NCBI GenBank assembly: GCA_030248065.1
Contig: JASAMV010001714.1
Location: 62,001-126,000, forward strand
DNA: 64,000 nt
Source of the DNA: Rhynchonema sp. JSB1_4
Lineage: Eukaryota; Nematoda; Chromadorea; Monhysterida; Xyalidae
Direction of reading: 5' to 3'
Part shown: positions 36,531 through 49,196 of the stretch, piece after piece
Layout of the letters: each line of letters starts with the position of its first letter
Numbering within the stretch: the first letter of the stretch is position 1
Program-made: the position numbers and the translations under genes
Notes under the pieces: model-generated
Told to the model about the DNA's origin: nothing
The model's database searches: none
What the model saw: only the letters and a program-made list of their open reading frames with translations

Positions 36531-36700
36531 CATATGTATGCTAAAATTGCCACCTACTCGTGTGCCTGGTTTGTGCCGAACACCCGGCCATTTGCTCTTC
36601 AAAGAAACTTAAGCAGTGTTTTTGTTACTCGGCAACTGTTCTGTGTGGTATATTCCAACAAAGAGTCAACCGTATCTTGAGGAGCCCACATTGAAACAAC

Positions 36701-38451
36701 ATGGCCAACACAATTGTGCCAAGTCTATTAATTCTGCTGCAAGTCCTGTGCCGTGTCTGGTGTGTGGATGAGCAACGTATAGTCAGGTCCGATGTTGGTG
36801 AGTGATGCCATGGTTTTTCTCACAATTTTTTTATCAAATTTAAAGTTTTTTTGCATGTTTTCTTTGCAAACAGAACTTGCCGACGACTTCGCGCCCTACA
36901 TCCGCTATCGACGCGGCTCATTCACACCACTGGTTTGGCGACGACCGCCCATGGTGTACGGCAAACCACAGATGATTGTCGAAGGTGTGGGCAGAAGTTT
37001 GCATTACAGTTGACAAAAACGTGTCCAATTCAGGCTTCAAGGCTTCGGTTTTGAGTGTTATATTCTCAGTCAAAAAGGAAGAAGGAAATGCACACACTCA
37101 AACTCACCTTCAGGACGCGGCCTTCTCCTGAGCTTAACCTGCTCAAGCCTAAGCCGAAACTACTGCCGGGCTGTCATGGGGTGCCAAGACCCCTTCCCAC
37201 CTCGCCTTGGTTCCCATGATAGGTTCGGGTTTGAGGGCATAATGCACCGATTAAGGGAGAAACTGAGTCTGGGCATTCGAATCCGGGGTCCGTTTGGTCA
37301 CGTGACCCTTTTATAGTGCTACAAGTGGAATCGTCACTAACCGACTTTGCTCAAAATTGGCATTTGGAGGGGGGCTTACCTCGGTGCCCAATTAGAATTT
37401 CGTGTTGCATAGCTTTCGCGTATCGCCTTCAATGAAACAGTTATCGCACGTAACAGTTGAATGTGGCCAACGGCTTCACCAGAGGCGATATGCCAACACT
37501 AATCCTCTTGCCCCCATGACTGCTCATGTAACTATACATAGGATGAGCTGACCGAGAGAATGAGACAGTTTTTTATCTATGTGTATACGTACTTCCAAAT
37601 ATTGTGAAACGTCACCCAATTTTCAGATGACAGCGAGCAGCTATCATCCAACAAACGCAGCGTGATGAACGCAGCAATGGCTAAATTCAACGAACTGAAT
37701 GCACAAATGAACAGACAAGGGGCTGGTAAAAAGGGTAAAGGGGTGATAAATGGCACTGATACAGATCTAGACAAACATAAAAAGCAACATGAATAATATG
37801 TATATGTTCAAGCTCAATCCAACATTAGGCATTTGGGACATTTCAGGATCACTGTAAGTACAATGTACTGTCGGTCGGTACCGTGTAGCTGGTATACTGT
37901 ACATACATACATTCATCTGGTCTGATAATGTAGAATCATCATTTAGTTTCGACTAGAACATAACATTATGATAGTCACCACTGTGAAACATCAACAAGCA
38001 CAATGCTGGCAAAAGTCGGATCGGACTTATTTGCTGTAACCCAGGTGGCTTTGTATCTAGGATGTATCCTAATTTACTGATGTCGCACCGATGTTATATT
38101 TGAACGTTGTTCCTAGACCCTCTAACAAACGAAAACAACTTGGCCGACATTTGTGGCATGACTAAATTTCAAAACATACTCAAATGACCACGTAACAGAG
38201 TCACGCCCGATCCGATACGGTCACCAAGTTTGACGTAGTGACCAAACTTCAATTCAATCCCATTTTTATGCAGTTTTACCCATTTTGCAGCCGCGTACAA
38301 GAAGCGTGGCGAGGATGATGGTACTGATCTATTGACGTGCAATGACCCGTTGCAATGCCGGCTGTTGCGTCAACGCTATCGATTGGCTTATTTGAAGAAA
38401 CTCCTGGCCGAACATCGCAGGGCCGCCAAAGGCGGTGGAAAGGAACACTAG
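36701..38451 (+). CDS. Secreted peptide-hormone precursor, possibly PDF-like
   Basis: Four exons (36701-36797, 36874-36984, 37627-37734, 38291-38451) join in phase to 158 residues. The start is the ATG of a clear signal peptide, MANTIVPSLLILLQVLC. Dibasic sites split the rest: YIRYRR, VWRR, NKR, GKK, YKKR. Between KR and GKK lies SVMNAAMAKFNELNAQMNRQ followed by GA, so cleavage and use of the Gly as amide donor would give a 22-residue amidated peptide. Its length, acidic spacer before KR and x-V-x-N...F..LN pattern resemble nematode PDF peptides; a CRF-type peptide is an alternative. The C-terminal part has a two-Cys loop (CNDPLQC) and a basic helix. Reading through the third donor would end the protein at 37795 after the same peptide. 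Identity is inferred. Confidence 0.55.
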
Positions 38452-40406
38452 ACGATCAAATTTACAGTGTTTTGATTTGATTAGCCGTCGATACAGGAGT
38501 AAGACGACCTGAGCTTTCCGCAAAACACAGCACAAAATCGACCATTGTTTGTGCCAGGGGTGCACCATGGCACATCCGGTGGTTCATTTGGTGATGTGCG
38601 TTGCCGTATCAATGACTTCTTGTCACCACCACCACATAGATCTGGCAACCATTTTTGGTGGACCACAAACGTCTTTCTGCACATTGACGGCTTTTTTCTC
38701 AACGAAACCCGAGATGACAAAAGCAGCATGTACTTGCACCGGTTGCTGCTGCTGTTTTCCAATATCACCGTGTCATAATGTGACAAGCACGCTAAGTTAT
38801 TATATTTATATGGCAATAATCCAAATCCGGTGTGTACGTGGGACTTTCACAGTCAAGTATAAATAATGTTGCATCACAAAACCCAAAACAACCGTCGAAC
38901 GTGTTATAGTTGATTTCTATTTCGAAACATCTTGAAATTGAAAGCAACGTTTATCAACAACGATAACACAAAATTATCAACAAAAATATACAAGTGGATA
39001 ACCAGTGTCACACACAGTGTTAGATTTTGCAATTTATGCACCCAAATGCATTCAAACAGGTTTGCCTCACCCGGCTTATACTACCCAGACTTTGACCTTG
39101 ACATTTGTTAGTTACCTGAATGTGACACATAACAGTAGTTGTCCGAGATGTACCATTATCCCTCCCATTTATCAGGTGCTTGTCATAGACCGAGCACCTT
39201 TGCAGCCTTACCGGCCACGACCATGCCCTGTACCATACGTGTCGTTGTGTTGTCGGATGTCGCAGCGTTGAGCAATAGTGTTGGCACCGAACTGTACCTG
39301 AAATATCAGGAACACTAGTCGAAAGCATTTTCAACCCATTCTCTCTTAAATGAACCCCCCTTAGCGAATCTTCTTTCGATGAAGGCTGTATTTGATGTTA
39401 GGTAGTGCCCTTTCATTCACAACATGCGGTCCGCATCATGCGAACTAACACAATTATACTGAAACACGCAAATGGGAGCGAAGTTTGATGGAGTGAAATG
39501 AGAACACAGAATATTTGACACCGCCATGGCATGTGTTTGTTTCCAGCAGGACCATGTTCCCGCACCATATGTACACCTTATAATTATGGTGAATGATAAT
39601 GACAGGTGCCGATCAACATTGAGAAATCTATGAGATTCAACGGATTGATTATACAGGACGGATAAAGAAGCTTGCCCCCCCCCAACCTAACCGTCTAAAC
39701 CTCGACGGCATGCGTACCCAATCGGTCCATCCCTTCTCGCGTTCCTTTCTTTTCTTCGTTTTCCATCCCTTGCCCCGTACGAATCGCCAAATTTGCCGGC
39801 GCCGTTTTCGAAACTTCGACTCGGGCGGGGGCGGCTGGGGTTCGGGCTCCGACTCTGTCCCTCCCATACCCATGTATTGCATAAACGATGCCACCGAGCT
39901 GCGACCTGCAGAATGTAACAGCTTTATCATTTGTCGGGGAATGATAAATTTTACGTCATGAGTGCACCGATTGCAAGCAACGTCGGGAACTATTGTTACT
40001 ACAATAATGTATGTAACGTGATCACGTGATACTACGCATGGGTAGCTATACATGTTAACTGCAGTTGGTGACACTGTCTAATTCATGGCTTTGTGTTTTG
40101 AGCATTATTTACGGGTTGCAGAAATTCATGGGGATATCAACAGCAACATAAAAGGGCATGCTGTGTCGGCTATGAGGAAAGCCGTGGTAGAGTGTGACTC
40201 TTGCATCAACGGATTTACGAACGAATACAATGGTTAATTTCAGTCTAGGGTGAAAATTGTGGGGCCAGTGCAGTGTGTCCCTAGCAGGTATACGTGCCAG
40301 ATCTATGGTATCGGTACCAGAATAATGGCCCTTTCCGGGTGCATTCAATTTACAGCATTACTTTTCGATGATCAAACCTGTTTGCTGCGTGTCGGTATGG
40401 CCGTCG
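38452..40406. other. Stretch with no firmly supported gene
   Basis: A minus-strand exon candidate at 39649-39905 follows a CTGCAG acceptor and is open in more than one frame; one gives a Pro/Glu then Arg/Lys-rich tail (ESKFRKRRRQIWRF). Because GC-rich sequence opens several frames there, I leave it uncalled. The rest shows no family. Confidence 0.35.
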
Positions 40407-40676
40407 TTAGTCCCCGTCCCTATCATGGTGGTGCAACTTTGATAAATTAGAAAAATAACTAGAAAAAATAGAAAGGAATACAAAGCAATGTTTATTACGT
40501 CGCGAGTTCGGTGTGTCCATCGGCGTTTCCAAGGTGTTTGTGCCCCACCAGGTGCCCTTGCGTTTTACCGGCTCTGTTTGCACGACAGTGATTTCGTCCG
40601 TGTTGTTGTTTGGGGACACTGCTGCTGCCGACAGCTGTTGTTGTGCTTGTTGACCATACCGTCGTGGCACGTAGAA
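40407..40676 (-). CDS. Candidate terminal exon, low complexity
   Basis: After a GTGCTCAG acceptor at 40676 the minus strand reads FYVPRRYGQQAQQQLSAAAV, then a stretch with EITVVQTEPVKRKGTWWG and TPMDTPNSRRNK before a stop at 40407. It is Gln/Ser/Thr-rich with SP/TP sites and likely disordered. No homologue recognised and no upstream exon identified. Confidence 0.35.
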   Translation of the reverse strand, partial: FYVPRRYGQQAQQQLSAAAVSPNNNTDEITVVQTEPVKRKGTWWGTNTLETPMDTPNSRRNKHCFVFLSIFSSYFSNLSKLHHHDRDGD

Positions 40677-41621
40677 CTGAGCACATCCACCCGAATCGAG
40701 TTTTTGATTTCTGTATGGGAATTTGTTCTGGAATGTTTCACGTGGGTATTGAGAACATTTACATATTATACCTACATAACATACAGCCCGCCTGAATTTA
40801 CGATAGCGTCATTATCTGACGTTTCAATCCCAGTATCCACGCATTCGATCTAAGAAGTTCGTTGTCCAGATCCAATATAAGCCTGAGCCCAAAAGTTAGT
40901 GCTGCCCGGCCAAGACTGCCCGGCCAGCGCCACAACGGCCAATTCATTCTTTCCAAAAAGGGTCAAGCCTTTAAAAAGGTGCGGAATACAAGAACATAGT
41001 CCATGAATTTTTAATTTGCCGCAAATTTGTGCAAGGACTTCAGCCTTAACCACAAGTATAGCCTGAACTGAACATTCAGTGCTGCCCACCCGATCACCTT
41101 GCAAACATGCGCGGTGTGCCGGCCCTTGACTGTGTGTCCACGCCACTGTCCTTTGGTGACACCGAGTCCGCAACGATCCGACTCGGTCCGGGCGTGGGTC
41201 GGGCTGAATGTGGGCTGGTCGCTTCGGATGTCGCTGCACTGCCCGCGCCCATTAGACGGTCGATGTATGTGCTCACACCGGAAAGAAATTCGAAAAAACT
41301 TTTTTCGCAATTTACGATTTACGTTTAGTAATCTTCTGGGTGGTGGTTTTTATCTACAGTTTTACCTATTACCCGAGCAGACCACCAAAAAAGGTCGACA
41401 CCAGTTTCCATTGCTGAGCGTGGAATCATGAATGTCGCGTGGTGTTGCTTTGCATGACAGGCTATCTCATCGCACTGAGTGACGCATAAGCTGTGACAGA
41501 CAATGGTTACTGGTTATTGTAACTTTTCGGTTAACGCGGAAATCATCAGACTAGTGGTTGTACTGCATCCAAACCACCCAGGAACCGTTAAAAAATCAAA
41601 AAAGTGCGCGAATTAAAATTC

Positions 41622-41763
41622 TCAATCACAAACGGGCGCCCCACCAGCAGTCTTGGCCTGTTCACCCGTGTCTGTTGTCGACGTGAATATCCCATTGAGG
41701 AACGTTGTCATGTCAGATGAAGTCGTTCGGATTCGTTTCAACTTTTCGCTTTTGTCGAGCTGC
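41622..41763 (-). CDS. Candidate C-terminal exon
   Basis: After CCATTTCAG the minus strand encodes EQLDKSEKLKRIRTTSSDMT, then TFLNGIFTSTTDTGEQ and a stop after PVCD. It looks like a short hydrophilic C-terminus. A second minus-strand frame at about 41094-41300 (SRIVADSVSPKDSGVDTQSR) is Ser/Pro-rich and may be another exon. Neither is assigned to a family. Confidence 0.3.
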
Positions 41764-42390
41764 TCTGAAATGGGGATTGGGTTGTAGTGAATTTGGTCCA
41801 CCCAGACTCGTTCACCAGGCCTTATCACTTACACTCACACACGACCACGAAAAGCCCGGTATCAAACGTTGTCACAAGTCTTTCTGCATGACCACGACTT
41901 GATCACGTGACCAACGGCAGAACGTGCCGGAACATACAATACATTACTCATCGTTGCGGCTGCGGGCACCGCACGTATGTACACACATGTCTCAGTAAAC
42001 CGAGGAACCGAAACCGAGTATGTATATGTTATGACTGAATGAAAATCATTGGAAAGCTCCCAAGACTTGGTTCTGTATTTCAAACTATCTGCTGTCGCTG
42101 GAGCCTAAACTTAAAAACCAAGCAATGGCAGTTCTGACGTCAATAGTACTGGTACTGCTGCGCTGTTTGACACAAGAAGATGCGCGCATTTCACCATTCC
42201 TAGTCTATGAGACGACTGTATTGCACAACCAGAAAAGTATGTACATGCGAACTCAAATCAAATGTAACTACGGTCTCACCTCCTCTAATTATGCTGCTCA
42301 AGCAACACCGCTGTTGTTATCACGAAGGGATTGTTATTTTCCTAGTAGACAGAGTATAGTACCAGGCACGTAAAGGTGGACTGTACATGG

Positions 42391-42776
42391 GCCGGTAGAC
42401 TTTATTTACTATTAATGATGTCTGTACATTGATCTCGGAATTCTGGCACTCAAGCGATTGTAGACCAAAAAGACGTGTCACTACTGATTTCGCGCTTTAC
42501 AACTGAGTGAGCGTAACCAATTTTTCACTCACTTTTGGTCTACAGGGTGTCTGTCTGGGAACATTTTGGCGCGCGCGAATGTCTGTGACCGAACAAGATC
42601 AAACCTAGACCGAATATAAACCCGTTGCAGACCAAAATGAGTCTAAAATTGGTCAACACACTGAGTTAGTAGTTACGCGCCAGATCAGTTGTGTTGTGAC
42701 GTCTTTTCCAGTCTACATCGCTGAGATCAATGTATACATACTGTAGCTACATACAAGAGTAATATAGAGTCTACCG
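42391..42776. mobile_element. 386-bp inverted-repeat element
   Basis: The ends CCGGTAGACT and AGTCTACCGG are inverted copies; inner matches include ACATTGATCTCGG/CGCTGAGATCAATGT and GTAGACCAAAA/TTTTGGTCTACA. Non-coding. Confidence 0.7.
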
Positions 42777-45587
42777 GTACATGGGTGATCTTTAAGTACG
42801 GTACTTTACTTCCCAGTTGTCGAAGTGATTTCGCGTTCACGCACGTGCAAATAATGCAACATCTCGACATTTCGGGAAACAAGAGGTTCCTTGATTTGTT
42901 ATAGGGCTCAGCCAGCTACATATGACATACATAGAAAAAAATGTATTTCGGGTTTCGGGTCCATGTTATAGAAAATGTCGTGGACATAGAAAAAATTTAT
43001 ACATCGGGTTTCGGGTCTACAGGTGGAGCCCATAAGAAGGAACAGGGATAGACCAGACTGCCACAACCCAAACCCAAAACTCGAGGATCAAATTATGAAG
43101 GAATACCACAATTCTGCGAGTTGCAGCAAAACACCAATTCTGACCAAAAGCCGTGCACCTTGACGACTAGTACGGTTGGACCTTGATTTATCATGGGCAA
43201 GTTTTGTATCTCCCGAATATTGAGATGGGTTGTATTTCTACCAGCGTGAGAGTTGTTCCCCAACTTGTCATCAATTTGAAACATCAGTCTTCTAATGCTG
43301 CACATGAGTGAAATGCATACTATAGCTCGCAGTCCAACGATTGGTTCGCAACCGCAAAGACGTACCGTGGATTTTCTTTGATAGAGTGACTCAGGTGCGC
43401 ATGTGCTATAGGTATAGGTAACACTGTATATTGTACCCGGTACGTGCGTGTAGCAAACAGCGATTTTGCACGATAATGACAATGACACTATCGCTCAAAC
43501 ATACAAAATGTACATTGTACACACGCAGGATCACGGGAAGTATACGTATATGAAGCCCTGACTGCTATCAATACCGCGCAGCTGTGTGACACGATACGAC
43601 CCAAGGTATGTATCAATGTATGTATACCTCACACGAAGGATAAATCTGTACCTTATGTTGTCATGCGCAAGTTGGCATCAAGCACGGTGACGCTGGCAAA
43701 TCATGTTTCATCCCGAAGTTTCTAGTGGACAACGGAAGAGAACACCAAGAGGTAATACTGTACATGTGCTCGTGCTTTCCGGCGTTCGATGCTCATATTA
43801 TATAATGCGTAGGTAACTATAAACCAGATCGCAATTATTGGCTTACAGAATGGAACTTCTGCCCATAATGAATGTTGCGTTTTTCATGCGTAAAAAGCGG
43901 CGAACGGTTCCAACCGGTTGTTGTGCTGTCGTACAGTTGTTGTATGTAAATCCTTGCAACACAATCCAGACACATAGACTTGACTGCATAATAGACAACA
44001 ATCAATCGTTTCAAGGACGATGCAGTCAATATGAATGAGAGCAGGGAGCGGCAAACCGGAAATCTCAGGTGCGAGACCCTGACGGGTTCGAATGACAACA
44101 TGTAACCCATAAGGCTTGGGCACACTGGACGTACATACATACGTACATTGTAAGGCACCCTTGTAAGGTGCCTGGTTGCTTCGGCGCTGATTATTAGTGA
44201 ACACTGTAATCTGCGACAAATAAAAAAGGAATGAGATCCTGGATCAGATTTCGTAAAACATATTCTGGTTGATATGCGGCCTGCACCAAACATACATACA
44301 TGTATCAACAGAACAGTGTGTCTAATCAAACTATTTTTCAGTCTAATTGGCTTTATCTGGCGTGTGCAGGTTTATACATGAGTCCGGCTTACATAAGGCG
44401 TAGGTAACGTTGCGCATAACTTGTCTCGCACACACGTTGCGGAGGCTTTTGCAAAAGGAGCAAGTTGTTTGTTAACTCATGATTTAGTTATAGCCAGATA
44501 TGCATTATGAACTCAGACATGGGCACGCGGTGAGCACTGTACTAAGTTGACTGTATTTGAATTCTGATGAAGCTTGGCTGCTGCCATGCAGAGATTGAAA
44601 CCCGCTGTTTCTTGTGAGCTTAGGTGACAAGCATATGGAGACATACATACAGTATACATAGGTAGGTACGGTGCAACCACCCACAGTTTGTCAGCTACAG
44701 CTGTGTGTCTAGAAGACAGAACAATTTTTAATTCGAAAATAAAATTTTTGCATTTGGCGCTAACTCTGATGCATGCGATGCGCAGAGCTCAAGTAAAGTA
44801 GAATCACGTGCAAGATGCGGGAACCAAGGCTTTGTTCCATCTCAGTAGCTCAAAGCTAACTCAAAGCGAAAACATTTTCCTAAAAAAATTTGTTTTCCCT
44901 CGATATATAACCCTACAACCAGCTATGTATATGTACAGTATGTACCTCCCAGGTGAAGCGCGTCATGTTGTATAGCTGCATATGAATGAACCTAGACTTA
45001 CGTAGTGCCTGCCAACATGGCACCAGGCACCTTGCATATGGAACTGAGTTACGAACAGGAAAATAATATGACTGCTGCAACATAATGCACACACACGAGC
45101 ATGAAGTGCTTCATTTGCACTTGGTGTGGCAAACTTGAGATCGGAACATAGACCTTCGGCTTGGTATTTCAATCCATCAGTCCGGCTGGCAGCTTTTGCC
45201 GCTCATTTTTAATTTCCACCAGACTGACAGGAGCACAGTGCACGCCACAATTTTTGGTTCTGATTCAGAAATGCGTCATTTATTCCCAGCTACCTGTGCA
45301 TTCGAAAAGTTGCACATAATGTACAGTGCCAGCTACAACTCTGGGTGGATGCTGCATGTACTGGTGCAGCACGCGTGCGTACCAATGCACGCCTCAGACG
45401 CCTTTAGGTAAAATGCACACACAAAAGTACAATAGGTCTAATGCACCGCATGCACAATGGTCAAGCAGTCAAAAGCGTGCTTCATGTGCATACGTCCGCA
45501 CGCGTGCTGCACGATGCACCTGGTGTACCGCCGGGTGGCGGCTTGTTTTGGTTCAACAGCATCTATTTGAAAAATTTGATAATCGAC
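42777..45587. other. Stretch without a supported gene
   Basis: Contains CATA/TATG microsatellite fragments. One short exon-like piece at about 43680-43752 ends at a GTAATA donor (DAGKSCFIPKFLVDN), too little to call. Nothing else recognisable. Confidence 0.4.
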
Positions 45588-45930
45588 CTTAGGCCGCACT
45601 CAGACAAACGCGAAAAGCAAAAAGTTAACTTTTCGCGTTTGTCAGAGGGCAAAAGCGAAAAGTTAACTTTTCCCTTTTCGCGCTTGTCTGAGTGCAAAAG
45701 CGAAAAGTTAACTTTTTGCTTTTCACTTTTCGCGTTTGTCTGAGTGCAAAAGCGAAAAGTTGTGATAGCGCGCACAAACAGCAAACATAGCGTGTGCTGC
45801 TGCTGTTAAACACAATGTTTCATTCACCAGCAGGAACAGCTAACTTTTCGCTTTTGCACTCAGACAAAAGCGAAAACTTTTGTGACTGTTAACCTTTCGC
45901 TTTCCGCGTTTGTCTGAGTGCGGCCTTAGG
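45588..45930. mobile_element. 343-bp element with internal CGAAAAGTTAAC repeats
   Basis: Terminal repeats GGCCGCACTCAGACAAACGC (from 45592) and the inverse GCGTTTGTCTGAGTGCGGCC. Inside, the words CGTTTGTCTGAGTGCAAAAG and CGAAAAGTTAACTTTT recur several times in both orientations, so the element is a chain of nested hairpins. Confidence 0.85.
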
Positions 45931-46371
45931 AATTAAAATAACGGCGTTTGAGCTTTGTGCGGTGGAATTTTATACTATTGTGTATCAAAGCACAAGAAAA
46001 TGGTTCTGAAACTGACAATCTCAAACGTGTATACGTGTACAATCACCATGATGAGAGCAAAATAAACAATAAAATCCAGTTGCGCTAAAACAAGCCGCTA
46101 CCCAGCAGTTTCTCAGGTGCATGCGTGCTGCACCAGTACTTGCAGCATTCACCCAGGGTTGCAGCTGGCACTGTACGAGTGTGCTTTCGGAAGTGCAACG
46201 TGCCCGTAGTCAAAAGTGGCCATCTGATGTATGTATTCCCACTGACGCTGACAAGGTACACGGCCAGTCTGCGAAAACACGTCGAAGGCGGCAAAGCAGA
46301 AACGTGCTGCAGGACTCAAACAGTGAATAAATCAACCGAAGATTCCAATTGACTCTTCCCAACCCACTCAC

Positions 46372-46546
46372 CGAGCAAGTTCGCCTCCGATACCCCATAT
46401 TTCGCATGCAGCTCTGTGATGTTGCCTTTGAGGCGCGTCGCCGCGTTTTCAACCAAATTCGGCAGAACGGGCAAATCAGGCAATTTGCCGTTGTTCAAAC
46501 TCAGATCACCCAAACTCAACTTTGATTTCATCATATTGATCGCCAT
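46372..46546 (-). CDS. Candidate first coding exon
   Basis: The minus strand starts MAINMMKSKLSLGDLSLNNG, continues KLPDLPVLPNLVENAATRLK and ends at a good GTGAGTGGG donor in phase 1 after YGVSEANLL. It is hydrophilic and not recognised. No downstream exon was found with confidence. Confidence 0.4.
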
Positions 46547-47585
46547 TTTTTGTGATTTGACCCGAAAGTTTGGAAAATAACAGGTTTTACGTCAACTTAC
46601 TCATCATAAACAGAGCAGCTTAGCATCATCGTGCCGGCAACAAACACAAGAAAAATTTTCCTCGTTGTACGCAACGATTATTGTGTTCATAGCCAAAGAT
46701 GGATAAGCTCAACAACACCCGTTGCTCAAAGTTTACTGTTGGCGCTGCTAGGATTATTGGACCACCACGACGTTATCCGATAATATCAAAGGCGTTATTG
46801 GTATGATGATGGTTTGAAGGAAAGAGTCTCCAGAACAGATATACCCGACACACTTTAGCTGTTTGTTTTCTGATAGTATACTCAAACATACGCAATTAGC
46901 CCAGGGCGACAGAGTTCTTCAAACAGTGATAATCAATCAGTGAAAACTTTCAAGACACATTTTCCTCCTGTAGATGACAGCATTAGGTTATTAGCGAAAA
47001 ACGGAAGTGCGTTCCTGTTAATTTATGAAAAAGTAACCATAACCGCTATTCTTAGCGGAAAAGATATGTATCTTGACAGTGTGGTCACATGATCTTGACA
47101 GGGAGCGACCCGCCTGTTTATGCCCGCCCACAGATTACCTCCGGATAACTGTTGTGTTAGCCATCATAAAAGGACGGTTAGGTTGGGTATGAGTACAGTT
47201 CGTTCTCAACAGTGATTAAGGCTGCATTTACTGGTGTTTGTCTAAACTTTTGAAGAAAACGTTCCCTTTGGGATTGGGCTGACGATGGCAAGACAACCTC
47301 CATCGTGTTGACCTCATCTCATACAAACAGAGCGTGTTGACGTCGTGAACAACGTGGAGCCTGGTGGCGCACGGACAGCAATCAGAGTGTTCTTAGACAA
47401 AGGCACAGAATGACCTGCAGAAACTCTTCACTTTTCGCACGCCAAAGTGCTTAGACAGATGCGGAGTCACTTGGCGAAACTCAACTCTCCGCGCTTGTCC
47501 AAACACATCTTTAGGTTTTGTCACATTATATAGGGCCGGAGTAATTTATGTGTAAAGGGTCAGTTTTACACCTTAACCTATGTAG

Positions 47586-48335
47586 CTAAGGGCTCGGCCA
47601 GGTAAATGCGGACTTCGGACATTAAAAAATGTCCAATGTCCGCAACCGCACCTATCCGGCCGCACCTGTGGACGGCGGTTTACGGACAACCGAAACATTT
47701 TCTGGCTTTGTTTGCTATCGTGCTACAATTACAGGGTTTGTCAATTCATAAACTTTATACACCGTACCGTGTTCTCTGCTGCTGTTGCCTGAAACATGAT
47801 AGGCGCTCGCAACACTTTATGCCAAGTTTAACTTGCTTGATGAAAACACGACTTTGCGATATTTCATTGCAAGTGTGCGACAAAAGATGATCGACACTAT
47901 TATGTATGTAGGTGTGCACGTATAGGCTTGTCGCTGATTGGTTAGGCTTTGTGTGATACATTTACGTTCTTACATCGAGCGCGTGCGCAACCAGGCTTTG
48001 TGAAACAGCAAGCATCCGTACACTGCTTTTCACACAAGTCGAACTCCTTTTGTCACATAACTGCAATGAAACTTCTCAAAATTACGTACATATTCCCAAG
48101 GAACTGCAATCGAGCTTGGCATAAAATGTTGTGAGGGCGCTTGATGATTCGTGCCACCGTGGAAGAGAACGTATAGGAGTATAAAGTTTGCATATTGAGG
48201 CACCCTGTAGTTATAGTAGCACACAAGCCAAAAGACGTTTACGATGACAGCAAACCGCAAGTGCGGCCAAGTATAATAGATGCGCGGTTGCGGACATTGG
48301 ACATTGTCCCTCAGTCTGCACTGGCCGAGCCTTAG
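47586..48335. mobile_element. 750-bp element with inverted ends
   Basis: Ends CTAAGGGCTCGGCCAG and CTGGCCGAGCCTTAG, and subterminal AATGTCCAATGTCCGCAACC mirrored by GGTTGCGGACATTGGACATT. The middle is unrelated sequence without an open frame of note. Confidence 0.8.
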
Positions 48336-48517
48336 GCTTAAGCTGAAAACAGTCCGGGCCTAATCAGCACTTGGATGCAGCTCCCGTAACGCTTGTGCAG
48401 TAACCTTCAATAACACTTGCTTGATTGAGGAAAAATTTAAACAACAATCGAGGTTAGTAAACAAAAATTTTTTATATTTGCAGCTGATCAGTAGAGTAGT
48501 CATCAGTTCACGAACAT
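48336..48517. other. AT-rich spacer
   Basis: Short spacer between two inverted-repeat elements; nothing seen in it. Confidence 0.4.
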
Positions 48518-48852
48518 GTATAGTGCGTCCACCAGCTCATGGCACTTTGTATTACTGCTGGCCGACTTGTTCCCTTCCTCCACGTTCTAATGAAAGAGAA
48601 ATTGAGGTTCCGAAAAAAATTATTTTTGCTCCTAAATTGCTGTCTTTATGAAATCGACGTGTTTTATAGATTTTAATTTAATTTAATTTTAAATTTGATC
48701 GAATTCAATCGTTTTCGACATATTTTATTATTTTTTCAGTTTTTTTGCAAAATCGCTCACACTCCATTTCTCTTTCATTAGAACGTGGAGGAATGGACCA
48801 AACCAGCCAGCAGCAACACAAAGTGCCATGAGCTGGTGGACGGACTATACAG
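48518..48852. mobile_element. 335-bp inverted-repeat element
   Basis: Arms of about 90 bp: GTCCACCAGCTCATGGCACT and CCACGTTCTAATGAAAGAGA on the left are mirrored on the right. The loop is AT-rich (TTTAATTTAATTTTAAATTT). Confidence 0.85.
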
Positions 48853-49045
48853 TATAATACAAGTGTACCACACACACCACATGCAAAAAAACCAAGCGAT
48901 TCGCCTCACAGGTTATGCCGCCGACCAGACCCATAATGCAATTTGGTTCGCTAATGACGGCTGCAGTTGATGACTAAATTTGACCATCTCCCTATGTATG
49001 TATGTATGTACGTTCTATCGGTTCGGTCAAGACATAAAACGGGCT

Positions 49046-49196
49046 TATATTACAGTGGTCAACTCAAGTGGTCAAATCACTTCGTCAACTCACTTTGTAG
49101 AGTACTGAACTCACCCATGCCAATTTCTGGCGCTCACTTGGGGCTGATGCGAGTTGACGAAGTAATTCGACCACTTGAGTTGACCAATGTAATACA
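49046..49196. mobile_element. 151-bp hairpin MITE, family A copy 1
   Basis: TGGTCAACTCAAGTGGTCAA and TTACTTCGTCAACTC-type arms in inverted orientation around CTCACTTGGGGCTG. The same family occurs at 52114-52256. Confidence 0.85.
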
